DNA of 64,000 nucleotides from Kribbella pratensis (GCF_004365355.1 NZ_SODP01000001.1:1805473-1869472), one strand, 5' to 3'. Positions 51,615 to 60,099 are shown, numbered from the stretch's first letter. Notes: generated from the letters alone by a model not told the origin. Translations and numbers: made by a program.

Positions 51615-52243
51615 CGCGGGTGATCCGGGTGTTGATCGCCGACGACCATGCGATCGTCCGCACCGGCCTGTCCCAGTTGCTCGGTACTGCGGACGACATC
51701 GAGCTGGTCGGCGCGGCCGGTGACGGGGCCGAGGCGGCGACGATGGCGGCGGAGTTGCGGCCGGACGTCGTACTGATGGATCTGTCGATGCCGGGGACCG
51801 ACGGGATCTCGGCGACCGAGCGGATCGTGGCGGCGTCGCCCGAGGTGCATGTGCTCGTGCTGACGTCGTTCAGCGATCAGGCGCGGATCCTGGATGCGCT
51901 CCAGGCCGGGGCTGAAGGGTATCTGCTGAAGCACAGCGAGCCCGAGGTGATCCTGGCCGGTATCCGGGAGATCGTGTCGGGTGGTTCGCCGCTGGATCCG
52001 AAGGCGGCGCGGGTACTGCTGACGAACCGGCGCTCGCCAGGCCCTGAAACCAAGCTGACCGACCGCGAGCAGGAGGTGCTCGACATGGTCGGCGCCGGCT
52101 TGCCGAACAAGACGATCGCGCGACGGCTGGGGATCAGCGAGCGCACGGTCAAGGCACACCTCACCAACGTGTACCAGCGCCTGGGCGTCACCGACCGCAC
52201 CCAGGCAGCCCTCTGGGCCCAACGCCAACAGCGCGACAACTAG
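51611..52243 (+). CDS. NarL/LuxR-family response regulator
   Basis: A 210-residue regulator. The receiver has the acidic pair at 11-12 (IADDHAIV), phospho-acceptor Asp57 (VVLMDLSMPG), the Thr in VLTSFSD and Lys in YLLKHSE. The LuxR helix-turn-helix is KLTDREQEVLDMVGAGLPNK and ERTVKAHLTNVYQRLGV. It is translated from the kinase mRNA by overlap (ATGTGA). Its TAG stop touches the palindrome GGTACTAGTACC, suggesting control of the gene downstream as well. Confidence 0.92.
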   Translation: MTRVIRVLIADDHAIVRTGLSQLLGTADDIELVGAAGDGAEAATMAAELRPDVVLMDLSMPGTDGISATERIVAASPEVHVLVLTSFSDQARILDALQAGAEGYLLKHSEPEVILAGIREIVSGGSPLDPKAARVLLTNRRSPGPETKLTDREQEVLDMVGAGLPNKTIARRLGISERTVKAHLTNVYQRLGVTDRTQAALWAQRQQRDN

Positions 52244-52254
52244 GTACTAGTACC
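52243..52254. promoter_or_regulatory. Perfect 12-bp palindrome GGTACTAGTACC
   Basis: It lies 44 bases before the ATG of the Ser/Thr/Lys-rich membrane protein and matches the near-palindrome in the exporter/sensor promoter region at 11 of 12 positions. It is a likely second response-regulator site. Confidence 0.55.
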
Positions 52255-52298
52255 AACGTCCGATACCCCCGGCCCGCCGGCGGCGACACGATAGAGCC

Positions 52299-52844
52299 AT
52301 GGACGACCAGGCGCGCGACGCGCAGACCACGGGTGGGGCGAGCGCCGATCACGTGGGCGACGTGCGGCGGCGGCCTGTCGTGCTGCGCACGGGACGTGCC
52401 GACGACGTGGTGCCGCGGCGGTCTGCTCGGTATCTCGCGTGGGCGGGTAGCGGGGTGCTGGGGCTCGTGGCTGCCGCGGGGTTGGTAGCCGGCGGTACTG
52501 CGGTGTGGTCGGCCTTCGACCCGGGGACGCCGGGGCGGTCGCCGGCTCCGTTGTGGTTTCCGCCGCCGGAGACGATCACGCCGCAGAGCGAGCGGATCAC
52601 GCCGACGCCGACTGTGGACGACCACGGGGGCGACCGCACTCGTACGCCGACGTCGAGCAGCACGACCGAGCCGGGGGACGACAAGGGCGGGACTCGCACG
52701 ACCACCGGCAAGACCACGTCCGGTAATACCACGTCCGGGAAGACCGCCACGGGGAAGTCGACCACGGTGAAGCCGTCCTCCGGGAAGCACGGCTCGGATG
52801 ACTCCGGGAAGTCAGGTTCAGACGACGGGCCCAGCCACAACTGA
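52299..52844 (+). CDS. Single-pass membrane protein with Ser/Thr/Lys/Gly-rich tail
   Basis: The 181-residue protein has a charged N-terminus (1-42), one transmembrane helix (about 44-70, YLAWAGSGVLGLVAAAGLVA), a Pro-rich stretch and a low-complexity extracytoplasmic tail. The tail (about 110-181) has repeated T-T-S-G-K and S-G-N-T type units ending in Asp/Ser-rich residues. I do not recognise a domain. The tail could act as a cell-wall spacer. The shared palindrome places it in the same regulon as the exporter and Arg-Ser peptide. It overlaps the convergent methyltransferase by 27 bases. Confidence 0.78.
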   Translation: MDDQARDAQTTGGASADHVGDVRRRPVVLRTGRADDVVPRRSARYLAWAGSGVLGLVAAAGLVAGGTAVWSAFDPGTPGRSPAPLWFPPPETITPQSERITPTPTVDDHGGDRTRTPTSSSTTEPGDDKGGTRTTTGKTTSGNTTSGKTATGKSTTVKPSSGKHGSDDSGKSGSDDGPSHN

Positions 52845-53459
52845 CCGGGCTCGACCCAGGATGTGCGGCCGCGCCGGATTCGGCTGGTCCGCCGGGAAGT
52901 CGAACCGATCGATCTGCTCGATCACGAACCCGGCCGCCTCGATCGCGGCAGCGGTATCGCGATGCACATGACACCCACCGGCGAACAGCGACCAAACAGT
53001 CGCATCCGCGATCTTCTGCACCGTCTCCAACCGCCCACCCTCCGCGGCGACATGCTCGTAGAATCTGAGCTCCCCACCGGGCTTCAGCACCCGCGCCGCC
53101 TCGGCGAGCGCCACCTGCTGATCCGGCACCGAACACAGCACGAGCGACACCACAGCCACGTCAGCTGACGCATCAGCCGCCGGCAACCGATCCGCCGTAC
53201 CCTCGACAACCTCAACCGGCACAGGCGCCGTCGCAGCGGACCGAGAAGCGTGAGCGCGCAGATAAGGCTCCGGCTCAACCGCGAGAACGCTCACGACCCC
53301 AGCCGGATAGTGCGCGAAGTTCCCACCATCTCCCGCGCCGATCTCGATCACCCGGCCGGCTGCCCCGGCCAGCAGCCGCCGCCGGTGCTCGGCCGCGCCT
53401 TCGCGGTCCATGGCAGGGCGGACTCGCGCGTACATCCGGGCAAAGATCGGCCGCTTCAT
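52818..53459 (-). CDS. Class I SAM methyltransferase (UbiE-like)
   Basis: A 213-residue methyltransferase. SAM motif I is VIEIGAGDGGNFAHYP, strand 2 is VLAVEPEPYLRAHA, motif IV is VAVVSLVLCSVPDQQ, and the post-motif is RVLKPGGELRFYEHV. The C-terminal CHVHRDTAAAIEAAGF stretch is typical of the METTL7/UbiE-like group. ATG 53459 is chosen; GTG 53465 is possible. It is convergent with the membrane protein gene and diverges from the DGPF/ECF42 pair. Confidence 0.85.
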   Translation of the reverse strand: MKRPIFARMYARVRPAMDREGAAEHRRRLLAGAAGRVIEIGAGDGGNFAHYPAGVVSVLAVEPEPYLRAHASRSAATAPVPVEVVEGTADRLPAADASADVAVVSLVLCSVPDQQVALAEAARVLKPGGELRFYEHVAAEGGRLETVQKIADATVWSLFAGGCHVHRDTAAAIEAAGFVIEQIDRFDFPADQPNPARPHILGRARSVVAGPVV

Positions 53460-53477
53460 GGGCACACGATGTCAGAG

Positions 53478-53505
53478 TGTCGGATTGAGCATGACCCGGA
53501 TCGTC
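53478..53505 (+). promoter_or_regulatory. Possible ECF42-type promoter
   Basis: TGTCGG, 18 bases, CGTC resembles the TGTCGA / CGWC pattern reported for ECF42 sigma factors. It lies 33 bases before the DGPF gene, which precedes the sigma factor gene. This would be autoregulation. Confidence 0.4.
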
Positions 53506-53538
53506 ATCAGGCTGAAGCTATCGACTGGAGGTAAACGG

Positions 53539-53886
53539 GTGAAGTACGTGCTGATGTTCATCGAGACCGAGGAGTACCTCAAGGAGCTCGACGCGATGAC
53601 GCCGGGCGAGCGCGAGCAGGCGTACCAGCGGGTGTACCAGTGGTTCGACGACCACCGCGACAAGATCAGCGACCGCGGAAACAAGCTGCAAGGGGCGGAG
53701 ACCGCGACCACTGTGCGGCTGGACGGCGGCGTGGCGATGACCACCGACGGGCCGTTCATCGAGGGCAAGGAGGTCGTGTCGGGGTTCACCGAGATCGACG
53801 TCGCGGACCTGGACGAGGCGCTGCGGATGGTCAAGACGTGGCCGGCCTGTCCGGTCGTCGAGATCCGTCCGGTCGCCGAGATGTGA
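53539..53886 (+). CDS. DGPF/YCII-related protein
   Basis: A 115-residue dimeric alpha-beta barrel protein beginning VKYVLMFIETEEYLKELD. It has the name-giving TDGPFIEGKEVVSGF motif (here VAMTTDGPF). DGPF proteins are the standard partners of ECF42 sigma factors. GTG 53539 follows GGAGG. Its stop overlaps the sigma gene's GTG by four bases. Confidence 0.9.
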   Translation: MKYVLMFIETEEYLKELDAMTPGEREQAYQRVYQWFDDHRDKISDRGNKLQGAETATTVRLDGGVAMTTDGPFIEGKEVVSGFTEIDVADLDEALRMVKTWPACPVVEIRPVAEM

Positions 53887-55097
53887 ACGCGGATGTGAAT
53901 GCAGAGGTGAGTACCGAGGACGAGCTGGCCCGCGTGGTACGTGACCACGCGGGCCGGTTGGCCGGCGCACTTGTGTCGCTGCTGGGGGACTTCTCGGCGG
54001 CCGAGGATCTGGTCCAGGACGCGGTCGAGATCGCGCTGAGGCGCTGGCCGGTCGAGGGCATCCCGGATCGGCCGGACGCCTGGCTGTTCACGGTCGCCAA
54101 GCGGCGCGGCCTCGACGTACTGCGTCGTCAGCAGAACTACCGCGCCAAACTGGCCGAGCTCCAGCACCAGGACGAGCAACCAGTTGCTCCGGATGATCGA
54201 CTGCGACTGATCTTCACCTGCTGCCACCCGGCCCTCGCCCGCGAGGCGCAGGTCGCTCTCACGCTGCGGGTCGTGTGCGGGCTGACGACCGCACAGATCG
54301 CGGCTGCGTTGCTCGCCAAGGAGTCCGCCGTCGCGCAACGCATCACGCGGGCGAAACGCAAGATCACCGATGCGGGTATCCCGTACCGGATCCCGCGCGA
54401 CGACGAGCTGCCCGAGCGCCTCACCGAAGTACTGACTGTCATCTACCTGCTCTTCAACGAAGGCTACCTCTCCAGTACGGCGGAACGCGCGCACTCCCGC
54501 GACCTGGTCGACGACGCCGAATGGCTGACCGCGCTCCTCCACGGTCTGCTGCCCAACGAGCCCGAGGTCGCCGGACTGCTTGCCCTCATCCGCTTGCACC
54601 GAGCCCGTACGCCGGCGCGCTTCACGCCGGCCGGCGAACTCGTCCTGCTCGAGGACCAGGACCGCACGCTCTGGGACCAAACCGCGATCGCCGAGGCCAC
54701 AGCCCTCCTCACAAGGACGGCCCACCGTCACCACGCGCCCGGCCCGTACCAGTTGCAGGCCGCGATCGCCGCCTGCCACAGCGAGGCGCCGACCTGGGCC
54801 GAGACGGACTGGCGGCAGATCCTCGTCCTGTACGACATGCTGCTCACTCTGCAACCAAGTCCCGTGACCTGCCTGCACCGCTCGGTCGCGCTCTCCTTCG
54901 TCGAGGGACCAGCGGTTGCTCTGGCAGAAGTCGACCGGCTCGCGCTCGACACGTATCCGTTGTTCCACGCGACCCGTGCCCAGTTCCTCCGCGACCTCGG
55001 CCGCGACACCGAAGCGCATGTCGCCGACGAGCGCGCCGCGGACTTGACCGCCAATCCGGCGCAACTCGACCTGTTGCGCGAGCGGCTGGCCCGCTGA
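53883..55097 (+). CDS. ECF42-type RNA polymerase sigma factor
   Basis: A 404-residue sigma factor. Region 2 is LLGDFSAAEDLVQDAVEIAL through AWLFTVAKRRGLDVLRR, and region 4 is TLRVVCGLTTAQIAAALLAK. A long C-terminal TPR-like extension (about residues 175-404, with LFNEGY, RARTPAR, LQAAIAACH) is typical of ECF42. The extension is needed for activity in studied members. It is translationally coupled to the DGPF gene. GTG 53883 is the first start; further in-frame GTGs follow. Confidence 0.9.
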   Translation: MNADVNAEVSTEDELARVVRDHAGRLAGALVSLLGDFSAAEDLVQDAVEIALRRWPVEGIPDRPDAWLFTVAKRRGLDVLRRQQNYRAKLAELQHQDEQPVAPDDRLRLIFTCCHPALAREAQVALTLRVVCGLTTAQIAAALLAKESAVAQRITRAKRKITDAGIPYRIPRDDELPERLTEVLTVIYLLFNEGYLSSTAERAHSRDLVDDAEWLTALLHGLLPNEPEVAGLLALIRLHRARTPARFTPAGELVLLEDQDRTLWDQTAIAEATALLTRTAHRHHAPGPYQLQAAIAACHSEAPTWAETDWRQILVLYDMLLTLQPSPVTCLHRSVALSFVEGPAVALAEVDRLALDTYPLFHATRAQFLRDLGRDTEAHVADERAADLTANPAQLDLLRERLAR

Positions 55098-55114
55098 ACC
55101 AGCATCCTTGCTCC

Positions 55115-56290
55115 ATGGGAGCTCAGGGGCGGGGCGAACGGTTGTGGTTTCTCGACTGGTTACGGGTGCTGGCGGTTCTCGGGGTGTTCGTGTTTCACAC
55201 CCTGCGGCCGTTCGACGACGGCGACTGGCATGTGAAGAACGCGGAGACCAGCGAGGGGATCTCGATCGCGATCGCCTTCCTCGGTCTGTGGGGGCTGGCC
55301 TTCTTCTTCATGATCTCCGGATCCGCTGCCTGGCTGGCATTGCGGTGGCGGACCGCGGTGCAGTTCTTGAAGGAGCGGTCGATCCGCCTGCTCATACCGT
55401 TCGCGGTCGCGTACGTGCTGCTCTCGCCCTTGCAGTACTTCATCGAGGAGCACCACAAGGGCCGGTCCACCCAGTCGTTCTTCGGCGACGTACGCACCTT
55501 CTTCAGCGATCTCGGCGGGGATGCGCCGCTGTGGCTGCGCGACACCTATCACCTGTGGTTCCTCGTCTACCTGATCCAGTTCGCCGTACTCGGACTGCCG
55601 TGGTTCATCCTGCTGCGCGGCCGGACGGACTGGATCGCGCGACGATGTCAGCGCCGTGGTTCGATCCTGCTCCTCGCCGTACCGCTGGTGCCGGTGCATC
55701 TGCTACTGCTCGCCGCGCCGGGGCCGGAGCACGGGTGGGGCGAGTTCGTGTTCTTCTTCGACTTCTTCGTCGTCGGGTATCTGGTGATGTCGGACGAGCG
55801 CCTGATGGCAGCGGTACGACGGGACGCCGTACCCGGACTGGTCCTCGGTCTGTGCGCCTTCCTGGTCGGGGTCTTCACCGGGATCATCGACTTCCTCGAC
55901 GGCTGGTGGCCGGACCCCGGGTACTCCTGGCAGTACCTCTGGTACTCACCACTCATCACCTTCGCCGTCTGGGGCTGGCTGGTCGCCGTGCTCGGCTTCG
56001 GCATGCGCGCGGCCGCGTTCCAGCGCGCGGTCCCGCCCCCACTTGCCCGCGCCGCGATGCCGTACTTCATCGTCCACCAGCCGGTCATCCTCGCGATCGC
56101 GTTCTTCGTGGTGCAGTGGGACGCCGCGATCTGGACGAAGTACGCCGTACTGCTACCGTCCGCCTTCGTCGTCTCCGCCGCACTGGCCTTGCTCGTCTCG
56201 TCCCTGCCCGGAGTCCCGGTCCTGTTCGGCGTGAAGCGTGTCGAATCCGGGGCCGCGTCGATCGTCAACAGCTCGAAGGCATCCGACTGA
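55115..56290 (+). CDS. Acyltransferase-3-like membrane protein
   Basis: A 391-residue integral membrane protein with about ten hydrophobic helices. It opens ERLWFLDWLRVLAVLGVFVF with a His just after (FHTLRPFDD), as in OafA/YrhL-type acyltransferases that modify cell-surface glycans. MPYFIVHQPVILAIAFF closes the family pattern. There is no SGNH domain. The substrate is unknown. It lies 17 bases after the ECF42 sigma gene, so it may share its transcript. Confidence 0.85.
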   Translation: MGAQGRGERLWFLDWLRVLAVLGVFVFHTLRPFDDGDWHVKNAETSEGISIAIAFLGLWGLAFFFMISGSAAWLALRWRTAVQFLKERSIRLLIPFAVAYVLLSPLQYFIEEHHKGRSTQSFFGDVRTFFSDLGGDAPLWLRDTYHLWFLVYLIQFAVLGLPWFILLRGRTDWIARRCQRRGSILLLAVPLVPVHLLLLAAPGPEHGWGEFVFFFDFFVVGYLVMSDERLMAAVRRDAVPGLVLGLCAFLVGVFTGIIDFLDGWWPDPGYSWQYLWYSPLITFAVWGWLVAVLGFGMRAAAFQRAVPPPLARAAMPYFIVHQPVILAIAFFVVQWDAAIWTKYAVLLPSAFVVSAALALLVSSLPGVPVLFGVKRVESGAASIVNSSKASD

Positions 56291-56306
56291 CTAGGAGACT
56301 GGGGCA

Positions 56307-56744
56307 ATGGGAACGATCGTCACGAAGGTCGAGGTCGAGCGGAAACCGGACGAGGTGTTCGCCTACGTCACGGACCCGAACCATTTCACCGAGTGGCAGG
56401 CGAACGTCACCGGAGGGCACCTCGAAGGCGGTGAGCCGGTGGTCGGCGCCAAGTGCCTGACCCGCCGCAAGATCGGCGGCCGCGAGCGGGACGTGACGTC
56501 GCGGCTGACCGAGTTCGACCCACCGCGGGCGTGGTCGGTCCACGGCGACGAGGGACCGATCCGCTCCACGGTCAAGGTGACCGTCGAGCCGATCGCCGGC
56601 CGCGACGCCAGCACGGTGACGATCGACCTCGACTTCGAGGGTCACGGCATCGGCAAGCTGCTGGTGCCGCTGATGGTGGTTCCGCAGTCGCGCAAGGAGA
56701 TGGTGCGGAACATGGCGCGGCTGAAGGCCAACCTCGAGAGGTAG
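56307..56744 (+). CDS. SRPBCC family protein
   Basis: A 145-residue START-like protein: VTKVEVERKPDEVFAYVTDP at the N-terminus, LTEFDPPRAWSVHGDEG in the middle, and a C-terminal helix (SRKEMVRNMARLKANLE). It likely binds a small hydrophobic ligand. It begins 16 bases after the acyltransferase stop and may be co-transcribed. Confidence 0.82.
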   Translation: MGTIVTKVEVERKPDEVFAYVTDPNHFTEWQANVTGGHLEGGEPVVGAKCLTRRKIGGRERDVTSRLTEFDPPRAWSVHGDEGPIRSTVKVTVEPIAGRDASTVTIDLDFEGHGIGKLLVPLMVVPQSRKEMVRNMARLKANLER

Positions 56745-56762
56745 ACGCTGGTCAGCTGCGGT

Positions 56763-57416
56763 TCAGACGCTGCGGAGAACCGACACGACGACGCCCAGGA
56801 TCGAGGCGTTGTCGCCGTCGATGACCTCGTACGCCGGGTTGCGCGGCTCGAGGTACACGTGGCCGTTGCGGCGACGGTAGACCTTGACCGTCGCCTCCTC
56901 GTCGATCATCGCGGCGACGATCTGGCCGGAGTGTGCCTCGGACTGCTGGCGGACCACGACGATGTCGCCGTCGCAGATCGCGGCGTCGATCATCGACTCG
57001 CCGCGGACGCGCAGCCCGAACACGGTGCCGCGTCCGGTCAGCCCGCGGGGGAGTTGCATGACGTCGTCGACGTGCTCGATCGCGGAGATCGGCGTACCGG
57101 CCGCGATGTCACCGACCACCGGGACCGGCACGTTGTCGTCGCTCGTGGCCTGTGTGCCCGACTCCTGCAGGAACATCCGGACGTCGATCGGCCGGGAGAC
57201 CGACGGACTCCGGCGCAGGAAGCCCTTCTCCTCCAGGCTCGCCAGGTGCTTCGACACCGACGACGAGGAGCGCAGCCCGACCGCGTCACCGATCTGGCGG
57301 CTGCTCGGCGGGTACCCGTGGCGCGTCACCCAGTCGCGGATCACCACCAGGATCCGCTGCTGCCGCTCCGGAAGGGCCGCGGTGTCGAGGTCGCCGAACA
57401 GGTCGAGATCAGTCAC
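56763..57416 (-). CDS. lexA: LexA repressor
   Basis: A 217-residue LexA. The N-terminal winged helix has YPPSSRQIGDAVGLRSSSSV and HLASLEEKGFLRR. The autocleavage site is Ala106-Gly107 (VGDIAAGTP). The S24 serine protease has Ser141 (RGESMIDAAICDGD) and Lys178 (EEATVKVYRR). It represses SOS genes until RecA filaments trigger cleavage. Unlike typical lexA genes, its upstream region (57417-57485) shows no CGAAC-N4-GTTCG box, so it could be a second LexA copy or be regulated differently. Confidence 0.9.
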   Translation of the reverse strand: MTDLDLFGDLDTAALPERQQRILVVIRDWVTRHGYPPSSRQIGDAVGLRSSSSVSKHLASLEEKGFLRRSPSVSRPIDVRMFLQESGTQATSDDNVPVPVVGDIAAGTPISAIEHVDDVMQLPRGLTGRGTVFGLRVRGESMIDAAICDGDIVVVRQQSEAHSGQIVAAMIDEEATVKVYRRRNGHVYLEPRNPAYEVIDGDNASILGVVVSVLRSV

Positions 57417-57485
57417 CGCAGAACCCTATAGCGCTCGGCACTAAAACCTGGTGAGCCCGCGCCCTGTTGATGGCAAGGTGCGCAC

Positions 57486-58283
57486 ATGGTTGGTCCTTCT
57501 GAGGAAGTGCTGGACGCGTTCGGTCTGTCGGAGCCTGCGGTACTGCTTCCGGGCGGGCAGGGCGAGACGTGGCGGTCCGGTGCTGTCGTCCTGAAGCGCG
57601 CGGTTTCGGAGAGTGTGTGGCGGGCCGAGGTATTGGCGGAGCTGGCTGACTCCGAGGCATTCCGGGTTCCTCGGCCCGTGCGGAGCCTTCGCGGCGAATG
57701 GGTCGAGTTCGGGTGGGAGGCCAGCGAACTGCTCGCCGGTGCGACCGACGTGCGGCGGCAGGACGAGGTACTGACCGCAGCCGAGGCTTTCCACGCGGCC
57801 GTTGCCGGGTTGCCGCGGCCCGATTTCCTTGATGGGCGCAACGATCCATGGTCCGACGGCGATCGGATCGCCTGGCGCGAGCAGTTGTACGACGGCAGTC
57901 CGGCGTACGCCGAACTCACCGCGCCGCTCCTGGACGCGTGGCGACCGGTCGAGCTTGGGGACCAGGTCGTGCACGGGGATCTGCCGGGGAACGTGATGTT
58001 CGCCGACGGGCTGCCGCCGGCGATCATCGACTGGCCGGTGTACTGGCGCCCCCCGTCCTGGGCGTCGGCGGTCGCAGTTGCCGACGCACTGTGCTGGTAC
58101 GGCGCCGAACCCGGGCTCGCCGCCCGTTGGGCGCACCTGCCCGAATGGGGCCAGATGCTGATCCGAGCGTTGATCTATCGAATGGCGACCGACGACCTGG
58201 CCGGAGGCGCCCCGACCTGGACCGAGGCCCGGCGTTCGGGTTATGCGCCGGTGATCGAGCTCTCGCTCTCGTACGCCGGCTGA
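57486..58283 (+). CDS. Aminoglycoside-phosphotransferase-like protein (TIGR02569-type)
   Basis: A 265-residue kinase-like fold with VVHGDLPGNVMFADG as catalytic loop (HGDxxxxN) and AIIDWPVYWRPP as the metal-binding DxD-like segment (IIDW). The N-lobe Lys is in GAVVLKRAVSES. It resembles the uncharacterised actinobacterial family TIGR02569. It might phosphorylate a small molecule; resistance is not implied. It overlaps the convergent MFS gene by 43 bases. Confidence 0.8.
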   Translation: MVGPSEEVLDAFGLSEPAVLLPGGQGETWRSGAVVLKRAVSESVWRAEVLAELADSEAFRVPRPVRSLRGEWVEFGWEASELLAGATDVRRQDEVLTAAEAFHAAVAGLPRPDFLDGRNDPWSDGDRIAWREQLYDGSPAYAELTAPLLDAWRPVELGDQVVHGDLPGNVMFADGLPPAIIDWPVYWRPPSWASAVAVADALCWYGAEPGLAARWAHLPEWGQMLIRALIYRMATDDLAGGAPTWTEARRSGYAPVIELSLSYAG

Positions 58284-59434
58284 TCTCGACGCGACCGCTC
58301 GGCGGCCCGGATCGCGAGCGGAATGGTGCCGAAGGCAAGCACTCCGAGTCCGGCGCCGATCCAGCCGACCGCGGAGTACCCGGCGCCCGCGTCCAGCGCG
58401 AGCCCACCGAGCCAGGGACCGACCGTGATCCCGACGTTGAACGCGGAGATGTTGAACGCCGCGGCCAGCGTCGGCGCGGATCCGGCAACGCTGAACACCC
58501 TCGAGTTCACTGCCGGGTTCGTCGCGAACCCGAACGTCCCGACCGCGATGATCGCAGGTACGGCGAGCCACGGCGTACCCGTCGCGAGCGCAAGCACGAC
58601 CGCCGCGACGATCACCCCGGTCAAGCTCAGAACCAGCGTGCCGAACGGGCGCCGGTCCGCGGTCCGTCCGCTGACAGTGATGCCGATCAGCGCGCCGACG
58701 CCGTACAGGGCCAGAATCGCCGGGATCCAACCGGCCGAGAGGCCAGTGGTGTCGGTGAGCAGGGGAGCGAGGTAGCTGAAGATCACCAGGATCGCGCCGG
58801 TCGACAGTGCGGTGGTGCCGTACGCGAGCCACAGCTGCGGATTCGCCATACTGCGCATTTCTTCGCGCAGCTGGGGAGTCCGCTCCGCCCGGCCCCGCGG
58901 GATCGTGGCGACGATGCCGATGATCGCGAGCGCCGACACTGCGGCGACCGCCCAGAAAGCGGACCGCCAGCCGAGGTGCTGGCCGAGCAGCGTGCCCGCG
59001 GGCAGACCGACGATCGTGGCGACGGTCAGTCCGCCGGCCAGGATGCTCATCGCCTTGGCGCGGGCCGCCGGCCCGGCGAGCTCGATCGCGGTCACCGAGG
59101 CGACCGCCCAGAATCCGGCGTACACGAACGCTCCGGCGACGCGGGTCGCGAGGAGTACGCCGTACGACGAGGTCAGCGCGCCGGCGACGTGGGTGAGCGC
59201 GAAGATCACCAGGAACGCGAGCATCGCCGCGCGGCGGGACCAGCGCAGGGTGGTGACGGCCAGGATCGGCGCGCCGACGAGCATGCCGACGGCGAACGCG
59301 GAGATCAGCAGGCCGGCGGCCGGGATCGACACGTCCAGGTCGGTCGCGATCTCCGGGAGCAGGCCGGCGAGCATCAGCTCGGACGTGCCCTGGGCGAAGA
59401 TCGCCAGGCCGAGCAGATAGACAGCGCGAGGCAT
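58241..59434 (-). CDS. MFS transporter, Cmx/AraJ-like drug-efflux type
   Basis: A 397-residue protein with 12 predicted helices. MPRAVYLLGLAIFAQGTSEL is the classic opening of the actinobacterial chloramphenicol-efflux-like DHA1 family, and LLISAFAVGMLVGAPILAV forms helix 2. It would pump out drugs or sugars by proton exchange. ATG 59434 follows GAGAGGACCTC. The TetR gene directly upstream (52 bases) is its probable regulator and co-transcribed. Confidence 0.88.
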   Translation of the reverse strand: MPRAVYLLGLAIFAQGTSELMLAGLLPEIATDLDVSIPAAGLLISAFAVGMLVGAPILAVTTLRWSRRAAMLAFLVIFALTHVAGALTSSYGVLLATRVAGAFVYAGFWAVASVTAIELAGPAARAKAMSILAGGLTVATIVGLPAGTLLGQHLGWRSAFWAVAAVSALAIIGIVATIPRGRAERTPQLREEMRSMANPQLWLAYGTTALSTGAILVIFSYLAPLLTDTTGLSAGWIPAILALYGVGALIGITVSGRTADRRPFGTLVLSLTGVIVAAVVLALATGTPWLAVPAIIAVGTFGFATNPAVNSRVFSVAGSAPTLAAAFNISAFNVGITVGPWLGGLALDAGAGYSAVGWIGAGLGVLAFGTIPLAIRAAERSRRDQPAYESESSITGA

Positions 59435-59486
59435 GAGGTCCTCTCGTCGTGGATCGTTCAGTGCAAAAGTGGGCAGGGGATGAAGC

Positions 59487-60062
59487 TCAGAAGCTGCGCA
59501 GCGTCGCCTCGACGACGGCCTGCTGGCTCGCGCGGTCGGCGCCGCGCCGAGCGGCGACGCGGAGACCGCCGAGCACGGTGAAGACGTACGTCGCGAGCCC
59601 GGTCGCGTCCTGCTCCGGGTCGACCTCACCGCCGGCCTGCGCCGCGCGGATCGCGTCGGCGAGGGCGGTCAGCTTGGTCTCGTGGTCCCGGTCGAGCAGG
59701 TCGATGATCTCGGCGTCCTTCGGGCCGAGTTCGACGATCGTGTTGATCACGAAGCAGCCGGTCGGATCGTCGGGATCCGGCTCGACCGCGGTCCACAGGA
59801 TCTGCCGGACCCGTTCACGGATCGGTAGCGCGGCGTCTTCGATCACCTCGAGCTGAGGCGCGGTGAACCGGTCGACGTACCGACGCAGGGCGCGGTCGAA
59901 CAGATCACGCTTGCTGCTGAAGGTGTTGTAGATGCTGCTGCGGCCGAGGCCGGTCGCCTCACACAGGTCCTGGGTCGAGGTCGCTTCGTAGCCGGCCGTC
60001 CAGAACACCCGCATCGCGGCGTCGATGGCGCGATCCTCGTCGAACGTCCTCGGTCTCGGCAT
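59487..60062 (-). CDS. TetR family transcriptional regulator
   Basis: A 191-residue regulator beginning MPRPRTFDEDRAIDAAMRVF with HTH ATSTQDLCEATGLGRSSIYN and a TetR_C-like ligand domain (GCFVINTIVEL). The opening matches AcuR/NemR-type regulators of efflux. ATG 60062 is used. An operator-like palindrome lies 22 bases upstream, so it probably represses itself and the downstream MFS gene. Confidence 0.88.
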   Translation of the reverse strand: MPRPRTFDEDRAIDAAMRVFWTAGYEATSTQDLCEATGLGRSSIYNTFSSKRDLFDRALRRYVDRFTAPQLEVIEDAALPIRERVRQILWTAVEPDPDDPTGCFVINTIVELGPKDAEIIDLLDRDHETKLTALADAIRAAQAGGEVDPEQDATGLATYVFTVLGGLRVAARRGADRASQQAVVEATLRSF

Positions 60063-60083
60063 GTCGCCGAGCATAGCATGTTA

Positions 60084-60099
60084 TGGACTGATCGATCCA
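60084..60099. promoter_or_regulatory. Palindromic TetR operator TGGACTGATCGATCCA
   Basis: The TGGA/TCCA arms and central GATC form a 16-bp imperfect palindrome within an AT-rich patch just upstream of the TetR-MFS transcript. Confidence 0.6.
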
